From Nemania diffusa (taxonomy: Eukaryota > Ascomycota > Sordariomycetes > Xylariales > Xylariaceae): a stretch of DNA of 64,000 nt. The notes beneath the pieces were generated by a model. The model searched no databases and was not told the DNA's origin. It worked only from the letters and a program-made list of their open reading frames with translations. Both the position numbers and the translations under genes were made by a program. This document shows, piece by piece, positions 13,464 through 24,560 of this stretch (position 1 is its first letter; each line of letters opens with the position of its first letter). Where the stretch lies: the NCBI GenBank assembly GCA_038501195.1, contig JBBPUQ010000004.1:3472001-3536000 (forward strand), read 5' to 3'.

Positions 13464-14842
13464 ATGTCGTCGTCGTACGAATCCTCGAGATCCCGCCGCA
13501 GGGGAGTCTGGAGCCACTGGATTCCCCTTGCTGTTACTGTCACAATTGCCACTGTTGGGGTTGCCGCTTGGGCATGGAGCCAGCGCAACCATGAAGAGGA
13601 GGAAGTTGATGCTGCGCCTGCCGACCTCGACTATGAGAATGCTGACTACGGCGAAAACCCTGCATATGGCGCAAACGCCCGGGATCCGCGACAACCCGCG
13701 GCGAAGCCGTCCATGGCAGGGGACAACGTGAGCTATGGCACCGGAGACGTACACCCAGAGGCGAGTGGCGCTGCTGCCGGCTGGGGCGCCCAGATGTCTG
13801 GTGCCTTGCGACGAACGCCGAGTCCGCAGCAATTCCTCTCCACTGCTAGCAAGACAGTCGCGGCAGGAGTAGCGGGTGTTGGTGCCGTCGTCGGCAGCGC
13901 CTTGGCCTCTATTCGAGAGGAAGACAAGGGAGCATATGCAGACCATGAAACCTGGTCGGAAGAGGCTGAGGCCCGGAAGGATAAGCCCTCCCCTAAATCG
14001 TCCCCGCGGCCTCACGAATCTAGTCAGCGTCGCAAGACCGTTGTTATCGTCGTATCGGCCGATACAAATGCGGATGAATTCGATGAGGACGGATTCCATG
14101 AACATGCGGTACGCAAAATCATCGCTACGTAACTCTCCACGACGAAGACTTTCTTTGCTAATTATTCGTGCTAGTCCATTTTATCACATATCCCTAAGAA
14201 CATTGATTTCTCCAAGATCAAACTGTTCGTACTGATCTACGCGCCGGGTATTAAGGAGGCCGGTCTCGAGGCAACAGCAAGTAACCTACCTCCGGCTTCT
14301 TTGAGTTCATCTTTCTCAAACATAAGTCATAACCAGGCTCAAATCTCGACCGACGAAACAAAAAGCCCCTTGTAAGCCCTAATGCTGGCCAACGCTTGAG
14401 GTTAATCTACTCTACTAACGAGGTATGGATCAGATTGGTGGCTAACTCTGCCAACTCGGCTTTCAATGCTGCCTATTCGCAAGCTCTAGCCCTCGTCGAG
14501 AAAGAAACGATGATTATGCCATTTACGACGGCTGGTGGTTATGTACATATGCTGCGACACCTTGAACCCGAGGTGTTATATCTCCAAGCAGCACTGGCTG
14601 GAGAAAATGGAGGCTTAGTCACACAGCTCCAGTCGTGGCTACGGCACGATGTTATTCTTATCGTTGGTGCCGATGGGGGCCATGGCGGCCTAGTGGATAG
14701 TGAATCCGAGACAGAGCATGTTGAGAAAAAGGAGTTGTGGTGGCAGAAGGAAGAAAGAGTCGGGCGTGGTAGAGGGGTAGTGGTAGTCGATAGCTTGAGG
14801 GTCGGAGATGATTGGGGTCGTCGTATTCAGGGGAACGAGTGA
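13464..14842 (+). CDS. Peroxin-22-like protein (PEX4 anchor family)
   Basis: This resembles the PEX22-like proteins of filamentous fungi, which are proposed to anchor the ubiquitin-conjugating enzyme PEX4 at the peroxisomal membrane for receptor recycling. Exons are 13464-14108, 14175-14371 and 14434-14842, giving 416 residues with both joins in frame. A basic N-terminus (SRSRRR) precedes one membrane span at about residues 18-38 (WIPLAVTVTIATVGVAAWAW). A low-complexity, acidic linker follows. The conserved C-terminal domain begins around ILSHIPKNIDFSKIKLFVLI and includes LVEKETMIMPFTTAGG and RGRGVVVVDSLRVGDDW. The second intron has a TACTAAC branch site 15 nt before its CAG. The family assignment is from recall of fungal homologs. 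Confidence 0.8.
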
Positions 14843-15922
14843 CGCCCAATCCCATCTTCGTAGTCTCATGGACCTATTTTGTGTATCATTTGGGGATGCA
14901 ACGGATACCAATATATATGCCATATTACGGATCTCTCTGTCAACTATACTATAGCGTGGCGGCCTTGGCCTAGACAAGTACTGCCTAGAGGTATATATAA
15001 ATTAACTGCTCTGGCAAATGTGAATTTGGATCCCATCTCCATATGGCATGAATGTCTCAATTCTTTTTCTTTTTTTTTTTTCTCCTCCTTTTCCCTTCAA
15101 CCTCATCTCTTGTTTTCTCCTTTTTTTTTTCCCATTCTCTACGCATAAGGCATGGCTGCGTAGACAGTGGATTGTCACGTGGCATCCACCACCTATAGGT
15201 ACCTGTACTAAGTACTTAGGTACTCCTGCAGCTGGTGAGGCCACCATAGGTACCTAGGTACTGTGGCTCATGTAATTGGTGGGCCATCTTCAGCCCCATG
15301 ACCCCATAGATCGAAGTGGGTCTACCCCAATTGATGCGGCGCTATCTGCTGCGTACTCAGGACTTGAGGCTCAATTTGAGAACCACTATATACAGTTCAT
15401 GTTATTTTACAATAGGATACCCAACATAAAGACCGCCCACCCTTTTGTGTACTCTGATACTTGCACAGGCTTAGGGTTTCCTTAGTCGCTCCGAACCACC
15501 ACAGGGAAAGACCCCGACACAACCACAACCGATCGATGTGACGCTTCAGCCGACTCCCCATCACTAAATCACCACGCGCGCGTACCGGCTGGCGGCATCC
15601 ATCCCACATCCCACATCGCGGCCACCCCATCCCTAGGCTTTCCATCAAATCCGACCTCGCACGCATCATCGTCTCCCTCTCCTCTTCGTATTTTGCAATA
15701 CTTCGTCATCCGTTATTATCGCGCCGCCAACCTCCGCCAACCTCCGCGATTCCGTAGTTCTGGGCGAAACCCACTACCGGCCACCGAGCGACTGAACGAA
15801 CGACCGATGTTCAAATCATCGCAGTTGATGCGATAGATACATAGCGTATAGGCCTTACCGATTACCTGCTGTGTTCTCATTCAATACCCCCGGGACCCTC
15901 GGGGGTTTGCTGAGCCGCGGTA
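14843..15922. promoter_or_regulatory. Intergenic region and SPT20 upstream region
   Basis: A 1.08-kb spacer. It has long T/C-rich tracts at 15060-15134, which are common in fungal promoters and 5' leaders, and TAGGTACCTA-type repeats at 15195-15262. A GC-rich part at 15580-15920 is probably the SPT20 leader. No gene is supported. Confidence 0.5.
15195..15262. repeat. TAGGTACCTA-type palindromic repeat cluster
   Basis: Several overlapping copies of TAGGTACCT and AGTACTTAGGTAC lie upstream of SPT20. The same motif recurs in many intergenic regions of this window. Confidence 0.6.
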
Positions 15923-17697
15923 ATGGCTCCGGTCGTCGTGACCGCGGTGCCGCCACCGGTGCCTCCCAAGATCAAACGTCCACCTCTTCCAATTGTACAG
16001 ACAAATGGCGCCTCTTTCTCGCAGTCCTCATCATCTCCCTCTATTTCCTCCAAGAAGCCACCGCCGGCCACTACCGCCAAGCAAAACCAGCCCTCAAATT
16101 CGACAAATATAAGTGTGCATGGCGCTGCACCCATCTTGAGCCGCCCTCCCATCCCTCGTTCTCGGCGTGACACTATCAGCACGGCTATCGCGCGAGGCCA
16201 GAAAAGTGCTGCCGCACTCCGGTCGGCTGGTTTGGCTCAGGATAAAAGTTCGACTCAGTTGTTTGGGCCCCGTCCGGAAGGTTTGACTACCCTCCACTCT
16301 ATTCGACACAGCCTTCAAATACTAACGTACCATACAGTTCAAGATGAAACCGCCTACATCTTAAGGAAGTTCGCCGGAAGCCCTCCGTCACTCATCGTCC
16401 ATATGCATCCAAACCATTTTCGGTTTGACCAGCAAGACGGCATATTTCCATACAAGTCACCAATGAGAGTTTTCATAGATCATCTTCGTTCTCGAACTAT
16501 GCCCCACGACCTTCTCGGGGATTTGACCGATGCTGGAGTACCATTCTACGAAGGCTGTCTGATTGTTCAGATACATGATCATAAATCAGTCGCGCATGCC
16601 AAGGAAGTCGCCCGACCGACATCTAAGTCGAATTCAAGCACGCCGTTCTCGATACATAACTCTAATCCGTATATCACACCATCGCCTTATGTCCCATTCC
16701 CCAAGGAAAACACCAATGGTGCCGAGCACGAGCCGTCAACCTCGAACAAGCCAACCGGTTTGGATGGAACCCCGGATAATAAGGAAAATGGTATTGCGCC
16801 AAACTCAAGGGCTAACGCTCAGAACAGCAAAGAGCCACCGAAAGCTAATGTGTACACTGTGGTGCTCCATCCAACGCCAGAGAGTTTGCATAGGGATTTA
16901 ATGATCAAGGCCACAACTCCAAAAGGTTCTATCGACCCTAAAGCTGGCGCTGAGAATTCTACAATGCCACCACCTACGCCTTTATCTGCTGTTCCCCCCA
17001 CTCCCTCTGCTGGTAGCATGCCACCCCCAGCAAAAAGGCAGAAAAGAGAAAAAATGGAACTTAGTGGTAGTGATCTCTACGCTGTCGAATCACAAATCTT
17101 ACTAGCTACAACTTCCCCCCTTCATCTCGAAGTTCCTAAAAACAAGGAGGATGCTATCTCATATATAGCCCGTTTGTCTGATTCGAAGCATTCAGAACCT
17201 CCCCCTAAGCCAAAGACCAGGAAGCGGACGGTGGCCGAGAGGGCTGCAGACAAAGCACTAGCTGAAGAGCAGGAGAAGTATATGCTTACCTACGATGAAC
17301 GCCTCTCGTCTATAATCAGCTCCAGCCAGGGAAATAGTGACGGCGCAGATGGTAATAACTCATCGGGTGCTTCGTCTTTTGAGCCTAGATTCGAGCGATG
17401 GAACGCCCTTGCTGTTATCAGAAAGGAACATGCCGAGAAGAAGGAACAGGAAAGAATACAACAAGCTGAGAACGAACGCAAGATAGCCCTGCAAAAGCAA
17501 CAGCAAGCAGATCAACAGGCTGCCCAACAGCGCCAACTGCAAGCAGAGTTAGAAACCAAACGCCGCGAAGAAGCTGCCCGAAACGCAGCAACTCTACGTA
17601 TGCAAGAAACTACCCAACGCCAGATGCTAGCCCAACAACAGCGCGCCCAAGCCCAAGCCCAGGCTCAGGCCCAGGCTCAGCAGCAACAGCAACAGCA

Positions 17698-17749
<52 letters not shown>

Positions 17750-19021
17750 CAACAGCAGCAGCAACGGCAGCAACAGCAACAGCAACAGCAACAAGCTCAA
17801 GCCCAGGCTGCTGCCGTTGCCGCAGCCGCCGCAGCTCCCGCTCATTCACCGCAAATTCCACAGGTGAATCAGACACCACAACCTCAGCATGGGCATCCAT
17901 TACAAAATGGAACAATACCCAACGGTTTACCTAACAATGGTATGCCAACCGCACAGGCTCATCGATTTGCCCAAGGGGTATCACAAGCTCCCGTTTCTTC
18001 ACCTATTGCGCGGCAGAATACACCGCAGAATATGTCAAGTCCTATGGTTGGCCATGTGCCTATGTCACAAACCAACTCCGGTATGGGAACAAGTCCAGCA
18101 AGACCTTCCTCTGTAGTTCAGAACCAAGTGCCTATATCTGCGCCTATGGCAGTTAGTATGTCAGCGCGAGGTAGTCAACAAAGCCACCCGTCTGGGACTC
18201 CTCGCATGCCCAGTGCCACTCCCCAGATGCCACATGGGACGCCTATCAACCGGCCAGTACCCACTCCCCGTATGACCCAGGCCAGTCCACCACCTGGCAT
18301 GGTGACACATGGGTCGCCGGTAGGCCAGAATATACACATGGGGCACCCGAACATGGGCCAGCCGATGACGCAACAGCAGCAGCAACTGGTAGCAGCACAG
18401 ATAGCAGCGCAACAGCGACAGCAACGCGCCGTACAGCAACAGCAACAGCAACAACACAACCAGCAGTTCCAGACCATGCAGAACAGTATAATGAACGGAC
18501 AAAACCCTCAGTTACATCCGCAGCAGTTGCTCCAGCAGCATCAACAAAACCTTATCCAGCAGCAAATGATGCAGCAGTTCAGGAATGGGCAAAACCCGGG
18601 CATGCTAAATCACGTACAAGCACAGCAGCTACGATTTCAAGCTGCACAACAAGCCCAAATGCAGCAGCAGAGCCAGCTGCAGGGACAGATGCAAGCACAG
18701 ATGCAAGGCTCAGTACCAGGACAGATTATGGGGCAACACATGGGAAATCAGAACTTCATCAACATGAATGGTATGAATCCAAATCAGATAGCGATGATGC
18801 AGCAGCAACTTCAGCGAGGGCAGCCTAGGAATGGAATGAACATGCAAATGACTATGCAAATTCGGCAGCGGCAAGCGCAATTATACGCACAAATTCTCCC
18901 AGCCCTCGCCAACCAGTTTGGCGGAGAGAACAATATTCCGGTCGAAACTCAGGAGAAATATAAAAACAGCTGTCTTATGAGAGCACAGCAGGAGATGGCC
19001 CATATACGTCGGGTGCACCAA

Positions 19022-19056
<35 letters not shown>

Positions 19057-19129
19057 GCAGCAGCAGCAGCAACAACTAGCGCAGCAAAATGAAATGGCGA
19101 ATATGGGTATGATGCAACAAGGCATGTAG
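15923..19129 (+). CDS. SPT20: SAGA complex subunit SPT20
   Basis: SPT20 is a structural subunit of the SAGA histone-acetyltransferase coactivator in the nucleus. The conserved Spt20 domain lies near unspliced residues 138-215 and includes YILRKF, PSLIVHMHPNHFRFDQQDG, MRVFIDHLRSRT and LIVQIHDHKS. The rest is low-complexity: a proline/serine-rich N-terminus, a charged coiled-coil region, a long poly-Q tract encoded at 17680-17812, then Met/Gln/Pro-rich sequence ending in a second poly-Q run (19020-19075). The frame is open throughout (1068 residues). However, 16281-16337 looks like a 57-nt phase-1 intron (GTTTGA donor, ACTAAC branch site, CATACAG acceptor), and removing it gives 1049 residues and a better join just before the domain. 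The start is the first ATG of the frame. Confidence 0.9.
16281..16337 (+). other. Probable in-frame intron inside SPT20
   Basis: 57 nt, a multiple of three and free of stops, so it is hidden within the open frame. It has a GTTTGAC donor, TACTAAC seven nt before CATACAG, and lies immediately before the conserved Spt20 domain. It would otherwise encode 19 residues that I do not recognise as conserved. Confidence 0.65.
17684..17812 (+). repeat. CAG/CAA poly-glutamine repeat in SPT20
   Basis: A CAG/CAA array encoding about 40 glutamines with one arginine interruption. It includes an uninterrupted run of about 14 CAG units near 17702-17744. It is flanked by Gln-Ala repeats and a poly-Ala stretch. 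The pure CAG run is likely to vary in length between strains. Confidence 0.9.
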
Positions 19130-20541
19130 ACGGAACTAGATGCCAGCTCGCTCTAATGAAGAAACGAATGATGGAGGTCGCTGATATGGCAGTCAGCCTA
19201 GGATATAATCTTGCCGTACTACGCTATCTAGTTACATTGAGGTAGTAACTTTGCGAGAAGGGGAGGGGTCGTTTCAGGCGGTGCACAATATGGGAAGTTG
19301 GCGTTTGGCACAAACTAACTGTATCACACTTCGGATGGCGTGAGGTTCTTTTCATATACCCCTTCAAGGCAGCTTCAGACGAATGGTTGATTTTACAGCG
19401 TCTGAATTTTCACCCACCACAGTGGTTTTGTGCATTATATGGCAAGAGGGATTGCTCTACTTCCTCACGCATTACGGTTATGAGAGGGTAGTGTTACAAG
19501 AACGATATGGTTGGACTATGTAGCATTGTAGCATGGCCCTCGTTCATGGTACCAGGAGGGGTTAGGTTGCATGTTAATTCTATTAAGTCTAGCGGTACAT
19601 TGAAATACGTCGAAGTCCACAGTACATCCAGCTATTATAGATTTATTAAAAAGTCGTCGGGTAATCGTATATACCTACCTCATATAAGTATGTACCGTTC
19701 ATCAGTTCTGCGCACATTCATTGCAGTCACGTGTTCTCTAGCACAGTACCTACAGCTAGGTAAGGTTTATGCACGAATTGATTATGTAATAAGGCTGCAG
19801 GTAAACCCAGTTGTACATTAGCCTATCCAACTACTTACTGCACCCGATGATGATAACATCATAGTGACCCACCCGTTCCGGTGACCAAGCTACACGTAGG
19901 TACCTACCTACCTACCTAAATACAGGCCACTACAGTGCACATCTCTGATAGATTAGGTACCTAAGTCCTCTACCTACCTAATTCTGTACCCGGCAGATAA
20001 GTTAACCTTACCTACACAAGTAAGTCACTGGCAACTCAGCTCGACAAGGCGAAGGCAGCCATCTACACATCCATCCATCCACATACACATGCTATGTACT
20101 TTACCTCGCTGGTCGCTTAGGTACCTAACATACCTGGGCAAATAGGTACATACTCTGTAGCACGCGAGCCCCGTCACCATCATCACTCTCGCTCACCCTC
20201 TCCAACCTTATTTCTAATCCATCCATCCATCCATCCTCCATCTCTTTCTCCATCCAACCCACGCTCCCTTGTTACTCGCCCTTAAACTTTATCTTTTTCT
20301 GCTTAGCTTCTAAATCTATACTTGTCCTTACTTGTTCCTCTCAGCCGTCACATTAGCCAGCTACACATAGCAAATCGGTTGCCCTGTCGATCTCCCCTCG
20401 CGCTACCACGCCTCCGAAACCGCCACGGAACCCGAATCAAGTGAAGTGCGAACACTGCCTGACTTTCGGTTCACTTTCCGCCGTCGTTTGTTTCATCATC
20501 CTCACCCGATCGCCGCGTCCATCCGCCCACCGATTCTCCCA
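19130..20541. promoter_or_regulatory. SPT20 3' region and ATG27 upstream region
   Basis: A 1.4-kb spacer. The second half is rich in TACCTACC/TAGGTACCTA repeats (19894-20150), then CCATCCATCCATC tetranucleotides near 20218-20238 and pyrimidine-rich sequence before ATG27. Short frames here have no support. Confidence 0.5.
19894..20150. repeat. TACCTACC / TAGGTACCTA repeat cluster
   Basis: Multiple copies of TACC units and of the palindrome TAGGTACCTA (near 19896-19920, 19953-19980 and 20117-20150) lie upstream of ATG27. Confidence 0.65.
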
Positions 20542-21722
20542 ATGAAGTTCTCAACAATACCACTCGCGGATGCCGCGTTGGTCTTCTCCCTCCTTCTAGC
20601 TCCGCTGCCGACTACCGCCATGTTTGACTGCAGCCGCATCGTGTCAGATGGACAGCTATTCAATCTCAAGGGGCTGGGCGGGCCTCATTCTGTGGTGACA
20701 AGCCAGGTCGATGGCAGCCGCATGCACAATACGACATACACGGTTGATATATGCGCCAATCTAAAAAAGAAAGGGGAAGATCAATGTCCGAACGGTTCTC
20801 GAGGTAAATAGAGACAGTAACAGTCCTGCGTTGGCCACCAAGCCGACTGACCGCATTACCCCATTAGTGTGCGCCATCAAGCGTTTGATCATAGGAGATA
20901 AAATCGATGCCGTTGATGAAGTGTCTTCTCTAGCAGGCGGTGTTTATCTAGATCCCGACATAACGCGGCTCAGCAAGATCGATCCAGACTCCGACAAGAA
21001 GGGGCTACGCGTCACCCTCAAGGGTGGTGTCGGCAGCCTCGACAAGCGAAAGAAGCAAACAGTCATTGATTTCGTCTGCGACCAGGATTTGGACGGCACC
21101 GAGGGCGAGTATGACCCGGAGGACAAATACGAATCTAAACTCGACGGCCGAGCCGATGACGGCAAAAATGAAGACGAAGATGAAGACAAAGATAAAGATA
21201 AGGGCGGCTCGTCTGAGGAAGTGCAATTAGGAATTGAGAAAAACCCAAGCCTTGTTTTCAACCGCTACGGCACCAGTGAGAGCGATACAAATGTGGACGT
21301 ATTACAGCTGACCTGGTCTTCCAAGTATGTGTGCGAAAGCAAGGCAGGCGATGGAAAGGATGGGAACAACGAGGGGGGCGACCCAGATGGGAATGGCGAT
21401 GAGGACGGTGATGTAAAAAAGCCTAGCTCTCACTGGGGGGTTTTCACCTGGATTGTCATTCTGTAAGTGGACGCACGATACAATAACTTCCCGCCCTATG
21501 TCATAACATGCTCATAGTACCCACAGTGTTTTCCTCGGTACAGCGGCTTACCTGATATTCGGTTCCTGGCTTAACTACAATCGCTACGGCGCACGAGGCT
21601 GGGACCTGTTACCCCATGGCGATACCATCCGCGATATACCGTACCTCTTGAAAGATTGGGCGAGGCGGGTGCTAAACACAGTCCAGGGCAGTGGGAGCCG
21701 TGGGGGCTACAGCGCTGTCTGA
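20542..21722 (+). CDS. ATG27: Autophagy protein Atg27
   Basis: Atg27 is a single-span type I membrane protein that cycles between Golgi, endosome, vacuole and the pre-autophagosomal site, and helps traffic Atg9 vesicles. Exons are 20542-20803, 20868-21462 and 21527-21722, giving 350 residues; both introns are 64 nt. A signal peptide covers about residues 1-26. The lumenal part has the Cys-containing mannose-6-phosphate-receptor-like fold (FDCSRI, TVDICANLKKKGEDQC, VCAIKR, DFVCDQD, LTWSSKYVCES). It is interrupted by a highly charged Asp/Lys/Glu stretch. One membrane span (WIVILVFLGTAAYLIFGSWL) follows near residues 282-301. The protein ends in YSAV, the tyrosine sorting signal described for yeast Atg27. 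Confidence 0.92.
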
Positions 21723-22326
21723 TCGCAGCGGTGGATAGAAGGTTGAATAATCCTTCATCGGTCTCGACTATATTTCAAGCCGAAGAGCTGAAGACTTGAC
21801 CGTGTTGGCGTCTGTGCACGTGGTTAAACTGCGAGTACCTAACTCAGGCAAGAGGCTTCTCTCGGCTTCGGGCTGAGGCACATAAATGGGGAAATCAGGA
21901 GGGATGTAGATCAGGTCGGTTCATATGACTTTATACGGCGTCCGGTCCCCCGCCTTGGCCCTCTTTAGAATGTGGCTGCTCGGCTTATACAATAATGTAC
22001 ATACTATCCCTCTTCTAATGCAACATCTGTATCAACAAGCTGAAGAAGTAGATTCTGCTCGAAAGTAGAATCCACTTCTTAATTTCAAGATCTAGTCCTT
22101 GTCCAACATAGCCGACTAATATCTAGCCAGAATAACATATATTCCTGGCTTAGCTTATGACCATGATGATGCTCCCAATCTCGTGGTATCGCATATCCAA
22201 CTAGAACGCAATGCTGTTGGTCATTAGAAGCGTTTATAGAACTAGATTAAAAGGTGCGAGACCTTTAGTTTACCATCTGCAGCTGAGATACTTGAACAAA
22301 AGACAGAGCCCAAGGCGAGTTCTTAC
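21723..22326. other. Convergent 3' intergenic region
   Basis: Spacer between the 3' ends of ATG27 (+) and the DUF7580-type gene (-). It is AT-rich in its second half, and I see no further gene in it. Confidence 0.5.
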
Positions 22327-24248
22327 CTAATATTTAGCTTCATATCCGCCTCTCGCTATTATCAATGTGTTAGATCTCTCACAGCTCTCTTCGATCGCCG
22401 TTATGATATTGCCATAGATCTGTTGTCGAAGCTCTTCCTTTCCTAGGTCAAGGTTCGGATAGCCAAACGCAAGTTTGAGACAGCTTTCCACGGCATTGCG
22501 ATATTCCTGGCCCCCCACCATAGTCACTTGGCTCAGCAGACCTTGTACAATTCCGAATCCACGCTCCGTCGTATAGTCGAATATCTCGCTTGGAGATGTT
22601 CCTGCGACGTTGGCGGCAAATCTCTCCGACAGAATATTGTCCATGGCCCTCCAAAGAATCACCTCGATCAGGAGCACAAATAAAGCCCACATGAGCTCGT
22701 TTCCAAACCCCTCGGCTCGTACTATGACGCCTGTGCTATACACGCATGGCCCGTGGCAGGCGGGACTATGGTAGCATGGACCTTCTGGCGCCGTCCTCGA
22801 TATGTATGCTCGGTTGAAGTTGACGTTGCTGTCGAGCTTCGCAAGATATAGGGTATGACTGGTCATGACCACCGGTAACCATGGCGTGTCGTGTAGCTGC
22901 AGAATGCCCGACGCGATTGTGGAAGCTAGAGCGAGTTTCTGGGGCAGCGATGGAGTGTTATTTCGACGCCAGCCACTGGGTGTGCCCATCATGTCTCGGA
23001 TGGAGATAAACGAAAGCTCGCAGCTATCGCCGATGTCGTCGATGCGAGAAACACCAAATCGACCATGCTCGTGGACGGACGGGTCCGTCACGTATACACA
23101 AGCATTTAGCCCGAGGTTGTCTATGCTTAAGGCCTGGCATAGCTTGCTTGTCACTACCTCTGGCAACGGTGGTGCCAGTGGTGTAAGCGGTATGGGATTA
23201 TTGGCTTCCTGTAGCCTGTGTGCTACCGTTCGTTGGTTGATGACTTGCGGGCTTCCTTCTAAAGAAAATCCCACCCGTTTGGGCGCTCGTCTTCCGCCAG
23301 CCGCTTCAACTAAAGGGCGCCTAGCAAGAGTAAACTCCCCTTTTTGGCTATCTGATGATATATCAACTTGCAACTTGACCTCCTTCCAGGCCCAGCTCGG
23401 GGGGTAGAGATTTGCAAGGCCTGTGGCGTGAACATGTGATAGGATTACGCGGAAGTCTAGTTTCCCAATAATGCTCTCTTCATCCCCGCGCAAGCTCAGT
23501 CTCGGAGTAAGAAGCTGTAGACTCATTCCATGCTTCTGCGGACAGGTCCCACATAGGCCTAGTTGTAAGGCCTTGTAGATACTGTTGACGATCCTTCTAA
23601 ACGGCTCTAGGTATTTGCCCCGAGATCGCCTCCCACGGCTGGGCTCAAGCCGTAGGCTGCCCACCACTATTGTCTCGAGGGTCTGGTTCTTGGAGATCAG
23701 GCCCTGCAGCGCCTTATCGTACGACGAACGCTTAATCGCAAGGGATGCCTTCATGATGTTACGCTTGAAAGTTCCGCCGGTATACCATTCTGGCTGTTGA
23801 CGACAAGTTGTATCAGTTGATGCGATTCAAAAACAGTACGATGCGGCTCATGATCACAGACCTGTCCTTGTGAATTCAATCCTAGATTTGATTTGAGCTC
23901 TTCCATGATGGCGAGCATGTCCTTGGCTGTTTCTTGAAAAGCGCTATACATATGATCAAGTCTTCTCTCAATTCGTTCTTTGGTATGCTCGTCTTGCCAC
24001 AGGGGTCCGAAAGGCTCCTTGAGCATTGGCTCCAGCTTAGTTGGAGATACGATTCCACCTAGCAGAGTCTCACAAGTGTTATACAGCTTGCCTTGCTCTG
24101 TCTTGAGATTTCGAACGAGGCTTTGGACAACTCTTGCGTGTCGGTGCCATGTGGACACGGCATCTTTGCCATCTTGATATTGTTCAAGCGCAGAAATAAT
24201 GAGAGGAATTACGCCCAAGACAAGGCCGACAGCCTCAATTCCTGACAT
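22327..24248 (-). CDS. DUF7580-type fungal protein
   Basis: This belongs to a large, variable fungal family whose members often sit near NLR or incompatibility genes; no biochemical function is established. Exons are 24248-23862 and 23793-22327, giving 617 residues. The 68-nt intron (GTCTGT donor) restores NSQGQ-PEWYTGGTFKRN; without it two frames overlap at ATGA. The N-terminus MSGIEAVGLVLGVIPLIISALEQ-type segment has a hydrophobic helix at about residues 7-22, as in HeLo-like or prion-associated N-termini. Helical charged sequence follows. The C-terminal half has LALASTIASGILQLHDTPWL and resembles the kinase-like fold assigned to DUF7580, without an obvious catalytic loop. It is head-to-head with the C2H2/KH gene across 312 bp. 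The family name is from recall. Confidence 0.75.
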
Positions 24249-24560
24249 GTTTAGCAGGCGCCTCACCCTTTGCCGAGGGTGGTGCGCACGAATTGAGTCG
24301 CGCGATGAGTATGAAATCAACACAAGAAGTCGAACGGGTCAGCATAGAAGACTAAAAATAGAACGTGATGCTACCGCAGTCAGCTCACCATACACGCAAG
24401 CCAATGGAAAGTATCCTTCTCGTTAGAGTGGATCGTTAGATGATAGCCTGCATGAGAAAGGCCCTATTACCTACTCTACATCGAGAAGATATGAACTCAT
24501 CGCCAGTACATGACACTTCTCAATAACCCGCTCACCAAGGTATACTAGCCAAACTTCCAC
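24249..24560. promoter_or_regulatory. Compact divergent promoter, DUF7580-type / C2H2-KH pair
   Basis: 312 bp separate the two divergent start codons. The spacing suggests shared regulation. No specific factor site could be assigned. Confidence 0.4.

Noticed and set aside
13371..14105. 244-codon minus-strand frame
   Set aside because: Antisense shadow of the GC-rich first exon of the PEX22-like gene.
17610..17915. Minus-strand poly-Leu/poly-Ala frames
   Set aside because: Produced by reading the CAG/CAA repeat of SPT20 on the opposite strand.
22865..23407. 180-codon plus-strand frame
   Set aside because: Antisense shadow of the DUF7580-type gene, with no recognisable domain.
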